Below are positions 60,748 to 64,000 of a DNA stretch of 64,000 bases, piece by piece. The stretch is from contig NZ_CP194902.1 in NCBI RefSeq assembly GCF_051027545.1, positions 248,001-312,000 of the forward strand, read 5' to 3'. Made by a program: the position numbers and the translations under genes. The number at the start of each line of letters is the position of its first letter. Positions within the stretch are counted from its first letter, which is position 1. The stretch is from Methylocaldum sp002005105 (GTDB lineage Bacteria; Pseudomonadota; Gammaproteobacteria; Methylococcales; Methylococcaceae). The notes beneath the pieces were generated by a model that saw nothing but the letters and a program-made list of their open reading frames with translations, ran no database searches and was not told the DNA's origin.

Positions 60748-62019
60748 ATGACTGCTTTCAACAGACGGCAATTTCTAAAACTCGCCGGCGCAACCTCGCT
60801 TGTTGCGGCCATACCCAGAAGTTTGAGCGCCGCGACACCGCTCTCGAATCGAGTCGTCATCATCGGCGGAGGCTTCGCTGGCGCAACGGCCGCCAAATAC
60901 CTCAAACATTGGGACAATACCATCGATGTCACCCTGGTTGAGCCCAACGCCACACACTACGCCTGTATTTTGTCCAACCTGGTCATCACCGGCGCCATCT
61001 CGATGAACCGGATCAACCTAAGCTACGACGGTTTAAGAAATCGAGGCGTCAAGATCGTCCAAGCCATGGCTGCCGCCATCGACCCGGTCGGTAGCAAGGT
61101 GGGTCTGTCGAATGGCGCCACACTAGACTACGAGCATCTGATCCTTGCGCCCGGCATCGACTTCATCAACCCGAATCCGGCCGGAGCCGAACGTCTGTAC
61201 GACCCGAACCTGACGCCCCACGCCTGGAAAGCCGGGCCCCAGACTACCCTGCTCAAGAATCAATTGGCGGCCATGCCGGACGGTGGCGTGTTCGTCATGA
61301 ACGTCCCCAAAGCGCCCTATCGCTGCCCACCCGGCCCATATGAGCGTGCATGTATCGTCGCCGCTTATCTGAAGCGCAAGAAGCGACGTTCGAAGATCAT
61401 CGTGCTGGATGCGAACCCAGACATCGTGGCCGAGCCGCATACATTCGGCACGGCATTCAGCCAGACCTATGCAGGAACGCTCGAATACCACGCCAACGTA
61501 GGCATTACCCAAGTCAATTCATCGCTCAAGACAATAGACACCACGATCGGCGCGTTGTCGGCGGACGTGCTCAACATGATTCCCAACCAGAAAGCCGGAC
61601 AGATCGTCTTCGACGCCGGCGTGGTCAACGATCCGACGGGCCGATGGGCGACGGTCGATCCGCTGACTTACGGTTCAACCGTCTACGAAAACATCTATGT
61701 GATCGGCGATTCTCAGGCAACGGCACAACCGAAGTCCGGCCACATGGCGAACTCCCAGGCCAAAGTTTGCGTCGACTCGATCATCCGCGCGTTCGTCGGC
61801 GAAACACCGGACCCGCAGCCGACGACCAATTCGGCCTGCTTCAGCCCCATCACCGAGACCGAAGCGTCGTGGTTGACTGCGGTTTACCAATACGATCCGA
61901 CAACGCACAGCATGAAGCGCGTCGAGGATTCGTTCGGCGAAGCGGCGGAGCCGTCGTCGGAAAATTACGAGCACATGTTCCATTGGGCCGACAACATCTT
62001 CGCCGATTCGTTTAGGTAG
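60748..62019 (+). CDS. fccB: FAD-dependent sulfide dehydrogenase flavoprotein (FccB-like)
   Basis: A 423-residue flavoprotein. The twin-arginine signal FNRRQFLKLAGATSLVAAIP directs export. FAD binding is RVVIIGGGFAGATAAKYL. The Cys in ATHYACILSNLVITG aligns with the Cys that holds FAD covalently in FccB. Other motifs are YEHLILAPGIDF, DVLNMIPNQKAGQIV, and NIYVIGDSQATAQPKSGHMA NSQAKV. FccB oxidises sulfide and passes electrons to the cytochrome subunit encoded upstream. It is followed by a rho-independent terminator. Confidence 0.92.
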   Translation: MTAFNRRQFLKLAGATSLVAAIPRSLSAATPLSNRVVIIGGGFAGATAAKYLKHWDNTIDVTLVEPNATHYACILSNLVITGAISMNRINLSYDGLRNRGVKIVQAMAAAIDPVGSKVGLSNGATLDYEHLILAPGIDFINPNPAGAERLYDPNLTPHAWKAGPQTTLLKNQLAAMPDGGVFVMNVPKAPYRCPPGPYERACIVAAYLKRKKRRSKIIVLDANPDIVAEPHTFGTAFSQTYAGTLEYHANVGITQVNSSLKTIDTTIGALSADVLNMIPNQKAGQIVFDAGVVNDPTGRWATVDPLTYGSTVYENIYVIGDSQATAQPKSGHMANSQAKVCVDSIIRAFVGETPDPQPTTNSACFSPITETEASWLTAVYQYDPTTHSMKRVEDSFGEAAEPSSENYEHMFHWADNIFADSFR

Positions 62020-62067
62020 GGCGGCGACCCGCTTTCCACAAGACCGGCCACGCGAGGCCATAAAACC

Positions 62068-62102
62068 GAAGGCCAGCCTAACGCTGGCCTTCATCTTTTC
62101 TG
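62068..62102 (+). terminator. rho-independent terminator after the flavoprotein gene
   Basis: GAAGGCCAGC and GCTGGCCTTC pair around CTAAC and are followed by ATCTTTTCT. Confidence 0.85.
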
Positions 62103-62146
62103 AAATGCTAGCTCGATTCGGTAATCAAAATTTCATATTGCGCCCC

Positions 62147-62174
62147 TTGAAAACTAAATCCGCATCGCTATATT
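62147..62174 (+). promoter_or_regulatory. sigma-70-type promoter of groESL
   Basis: TTGAAA (62147-62152) and TATATT (62169-62174) are separated by 16 bases. The CCCCTTGAAA context is also close to the sigma-32 -35 element, but the matching -10 is not clear. Confidence 0.6.
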
Positions 62175-62175
62175 G

Positions 62176-62202
62176 TTAGCAGCTCTCGACAGAGAGTGCT
62201 AA
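62176..62202 (+). promoter_or_regulatory. CIRCE-like operator (HrcA site)
   Basis: TTAGCAGCT, nine bases, then GAGTGCTAA. The right arm is a perfect CIRCE half. The left arm matches the consensus TTAGCACTC at its first six positions only. It lies directly after the -10 box, where HrcA would block transcription of groESL. Confidence 0.65.
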
Positions 62203-62254
62203 CACTACAGTGTTTTTTTGAGGTTCAAACTTCTTCAAGGAGAAAACAGTCATC

Positions 62255-62545
62255 ATGAAAATTCGTCCCTTGCATGACCGTATCGTCGTAAAACGCTGGG
62301 AAGAAGAAAAAACATCCCCGGGCGGAATCGTCATTCCCGACACCGCAAAGGAAAAGCCGATCAAAGGCGAAGTGGTTGCTGTAGGAAACGGAAAAGCCCT
62401 GGATAACGGTCAAGTGCGCGCACTGGATGTAAAAGTCGGTGACAAAGTCTTGTTCGGCAAGTATGCCGGTACCGAAGTCAAAATCGACGGCACCGAATAT
62501 CTGATGCTGCGCGAAGACGACATCATGGGCGTATTCGAAGCCTGA
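62255..62545 (+). CDS. groES: co-chaperonin GroES
   Basis: A 96-residue GroES. It starts MKIRPLHDRIVVKRWEEE and holds the mobile loop TSPGGIVIPDTAKEKPIKGE VVAVGNGK and the roof/strand segment VGDKVLFGKYAGTEVKIDGT EYLMLREDDIMGV. The ATG follows AAGGAG. It caps the GroEL ring and is co-transcribed with groEL 42 bases downstream. Confidence 0.98.
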   Translation: MKIRPLHDRIVVKRWEEEKTSPGGIVIPDTAKEKPIKGEVVAVGNGKALDNGQVRALDVKVGDKVLFGKYAGTEVKIDGTEYLMLREDDIMGVFEA

Positions 62546-62587
62546 TCCACGACCTAACGTTCAGACTGATTTTGGAGGAATTAACTG

Positions 62588-64000
<1,413 letters not shown>

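Overview
The window is about 64 kb of GC-rich chromosome from what looks like a gammaproteobacterial methylotroph or methanotroph. This is an inference from three things: a block of six genes in the order mxaR-S-A-C-K-L (methanol dehydrogenase accessory genes), a gammaproteobacterial rpsU-yqeY-dnaG-rpoD operon with tsaD divergent and a CAT-anticodon tRNA after rpoD, and dihydroxyacetone kinase and transaldolase-type genes. No rRNA, insertion sequence, phage or CRISPR array was seen.

Layout. 0-5 kb: 3' end of uvrB, then a small sugar-phosphate group (transaldolase/fructose-6-phosphate-aldolase-like enzyme, HAD phosphatase, dhaL, dhaK) interspersed with two families of short repeats. 5-10 kb: an RND efflux pump (adaptor plus permease). 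10-11.3 kb: a small secreted protein and a vapBC-type toxin-antitoxin pair. 11.3-44.5 kb: one large siderophore-type locus, all on the minus strand. In transcription order it holds a FecI-type sigma factor, FecR, an MbtH-like protein, an Sfp-type PPTase, a JmjC/cupin oxygenase, NRPS 1 (FAAL-ACP-C-A-T-E-C-A-T), a TonB receptor with an STN domain, a cytochrome P450, a PepSY reductase, NRPS 2 (C-A-T-E-reductase, with a 1-nt frameshift), a CapA-like protein, a PvdE-like ABC exporter, a penicillin-acylase-type hydrolase and a diaminobutyrate aminotransferase. 44.8-50.5 kb: tRNA, rpoD, dnaG, yqeY, rpsU and divergent tsaD. 50.5-53.6 kb: plsY and pterin/folate genes (folB, folK, a pteridine-reductase-like SDR, a RibD-C reductase). 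53.7-60 kb: small ORFs and mxaRSACKL plus a DUF2905-type protein. 60.3-62 kb: a fccAB-like sulfide dehydrogenase. 62.1 kb to the end: groES and the 5' part of groEL behind a CIRCE-like operator.

How the siderophore locus appears to work. FAAL loads a fatty acid on an ACP. Module 1 is read by hand as Asp (code close to the known Asp signature) followed by epimerisation. Module 2 is read as 2,4-diaminobutyrate (code close to the known Dab signature), which the aminotransferase in the same locus would supply. NRPS 2 adds a third residue of unknown identity, epimerises it and would release it reductively. The ABC exporter and Ntn-type acylase parallel pyoverdine maturation by PvdE and PvdQ, so the acyl chain may be removed after export.

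The most unusual feature is a family of roughly 80-125-bp palindrome-like elements built from AGGCT/AGCCT units. They sit in frame inside two unrelated large genes (the RND permease and NRPS 1) without breaking them. This resembles the in-frame palindromic elements of Rickettsia, and I do not recognise it as a described family. A second family, 24-bp REP-like hairpins with compensatory stem changes, lies only between genes.
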